The translations under genes were made by a program, and so were the position numbers. Positions 6,530 through 6,906 of a stretch of DNA of 6,906 nucleotides are shown here, one piece after another. A model generated the notes under the pieces. The model was not told where the DNA came from and ran no database searches. It saw only the letters and a list, made by a program, of their open reading frames with translations. Numbering within the stretch: the first letter of the stretch is position 1; the number at the start of each line of letters is the position of its first letter. Origin of the DNA: DATAYF01 sp036272735 (GTDB lineage Bacteria > Chloroflexota > Ktedonobacteria > Ktedonobacterales > Ktedonobacteraceae); contig DATAYF010000740.1 of NCBI GenBank assembly GCA_036272735.1, positions 1 to 6,906 of the forward strand, read 5' to 3'.

Positions 6530-6906
6530 CTACAGCGTCGCAAATTCTGATAGAATAGCCGCAATATGTTTCATCCCCAGGAAAAAGTCTTCTACTCGAA
6601 TATGCTCATTGGGCGAATGAATACGAGAGTTATAGTATCCCGTGCCCGCGCCGCCAACGACTGACACACCGTAGCGCTGGCACAATAGCTCCATTGGGCC
6701 GGTACCAGCGGTCCGGGGCAACACGGCTGGTTCGTGACCATACACAACACGTGCCGAGCGAATCAAGGCATCCATTAACGGCGCATCAACAGGGCTTTGG
6801 GAGGGATGTTCGCCCGCTTCCAGTTCCACAACCTCAACATCAGTAAAACCGCGTTCCTGCAAATGACGACGCAATAACGTCAGAACTGTGTCTGGATCTT
6901 GATCGG
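6530..6906 (-). CDS. M20-family metallopeptidase, C-terminal fragment (partial at window end)
   Basis: C-terminal 124 residues of a probable M20/M25/M40 (ArgE/DapE/CPG2-like) zinc-dependent peptidase or amidohydrolase, cytoplasmic as far as visible. The frame is open to the right edge, so the start lies outside; a TTG at 6874 is internal. The first 30 visible residues match the end of the dimerisation lid domain (LRRHLQERGF then EVVELEAGEH). The return to the catalytic domain follows, with PRTAGTGP (visible 63-70) and SRIHSPNEHIRVEDF (93-107). His96 in the HSPNE motif is the C-terminal metal ligand expected in the family. The rest of the metal site would be encoded beyond the window. It ends in TAG at 6532-6530, followed by a clear intrinsic terminator. 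Substrate cannot be told from this fragment; no link to the exporter is visible. Confidence 0.85.
   Translation of the reverse strand, partial: DQDPDTVLTLLRRHLQERGFTDVEVVELEAGEHPSQSPVDAPLMDALIRSARVVYGHEPAVLPRTAGTGPMELLCQRYGVSVVGGAGTGYYNSRIHSPNEHIRVEDFFLGMKHIAAILSEFATL

Noticed and set aside
1..6906. CRISPR array, tRNA or rRNA gene, phage or defence system
   Set aside because: No regularly spaced repeats, no RNA-gene sequence and no defence-type domains were recognised anywhere in the window.

Overview
The window reads as ordinary bacterial chromosome of moderate GC content. It holds two membrane exporters, one regulator and the end of a peptidase gene. Protein style (BmrC/BmrD-like ABC pair, WYL regulator, EntS-like MFS protein) together with palindromic elements between genes suggests a Chloroflexota/Ktedonobacteria-type organism. 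That placement is an impression, with no rRNA or marker gene to support it.

Layout, left to right. (1) An MFS transporter on the + strand whose extreme N-terminus lies before the window (1-1223). (2) A 284-bp gene-free junction (1224-1507) between convergent genes. It holds a 150-bp MITE-like element with 28-bp imperfect terminal inverted repeats flanked by TA, then a perfect 20-bp-stem palindrome, then a 9-bp-stem hairpin whose centre is complementary to the centre of the first palindrome. (3) A minus-strand two-gene operon (3400-5268 followed by 1508-3403) encoding the two half-transporters of a heterodimeric type IV ABC exporter. The genes overlap by four bases (ATGA). (4) A divergent intergenic region of about 175 bp with two dyads, a tandem repeat and an extended -10 promoter. 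(5) A WYL-domain transcriptional regulator on the + strand (5444-6436), probably made from a leaderless mRNA. (6) A 93-bp junction with an intrinsic terminator. (7) The C-terminal third or so of an M20-family metallopeptidase on the minus strand, cut by the window end.

How the genes fit together: the regulator is divergent from the ABC operon and shares its control region, so it is the obvious candidate to control that exporter and perhaps itself. The two ABC subunits divide the ATPase motifs asymmetrically. One carries the degenerate Walker B and H-switch, the other a degenerate signature, so the heterodimer should have one competent and one degenerate nucleotide site. No substrate can be read from the sequence. 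The MFS gene and the peptidase have no visible functional link to this unit. I do not see a novel biological system here. The most unusual parts are the palindrome cluster at 1222-1462 and the divergent control region at 5269-5443.
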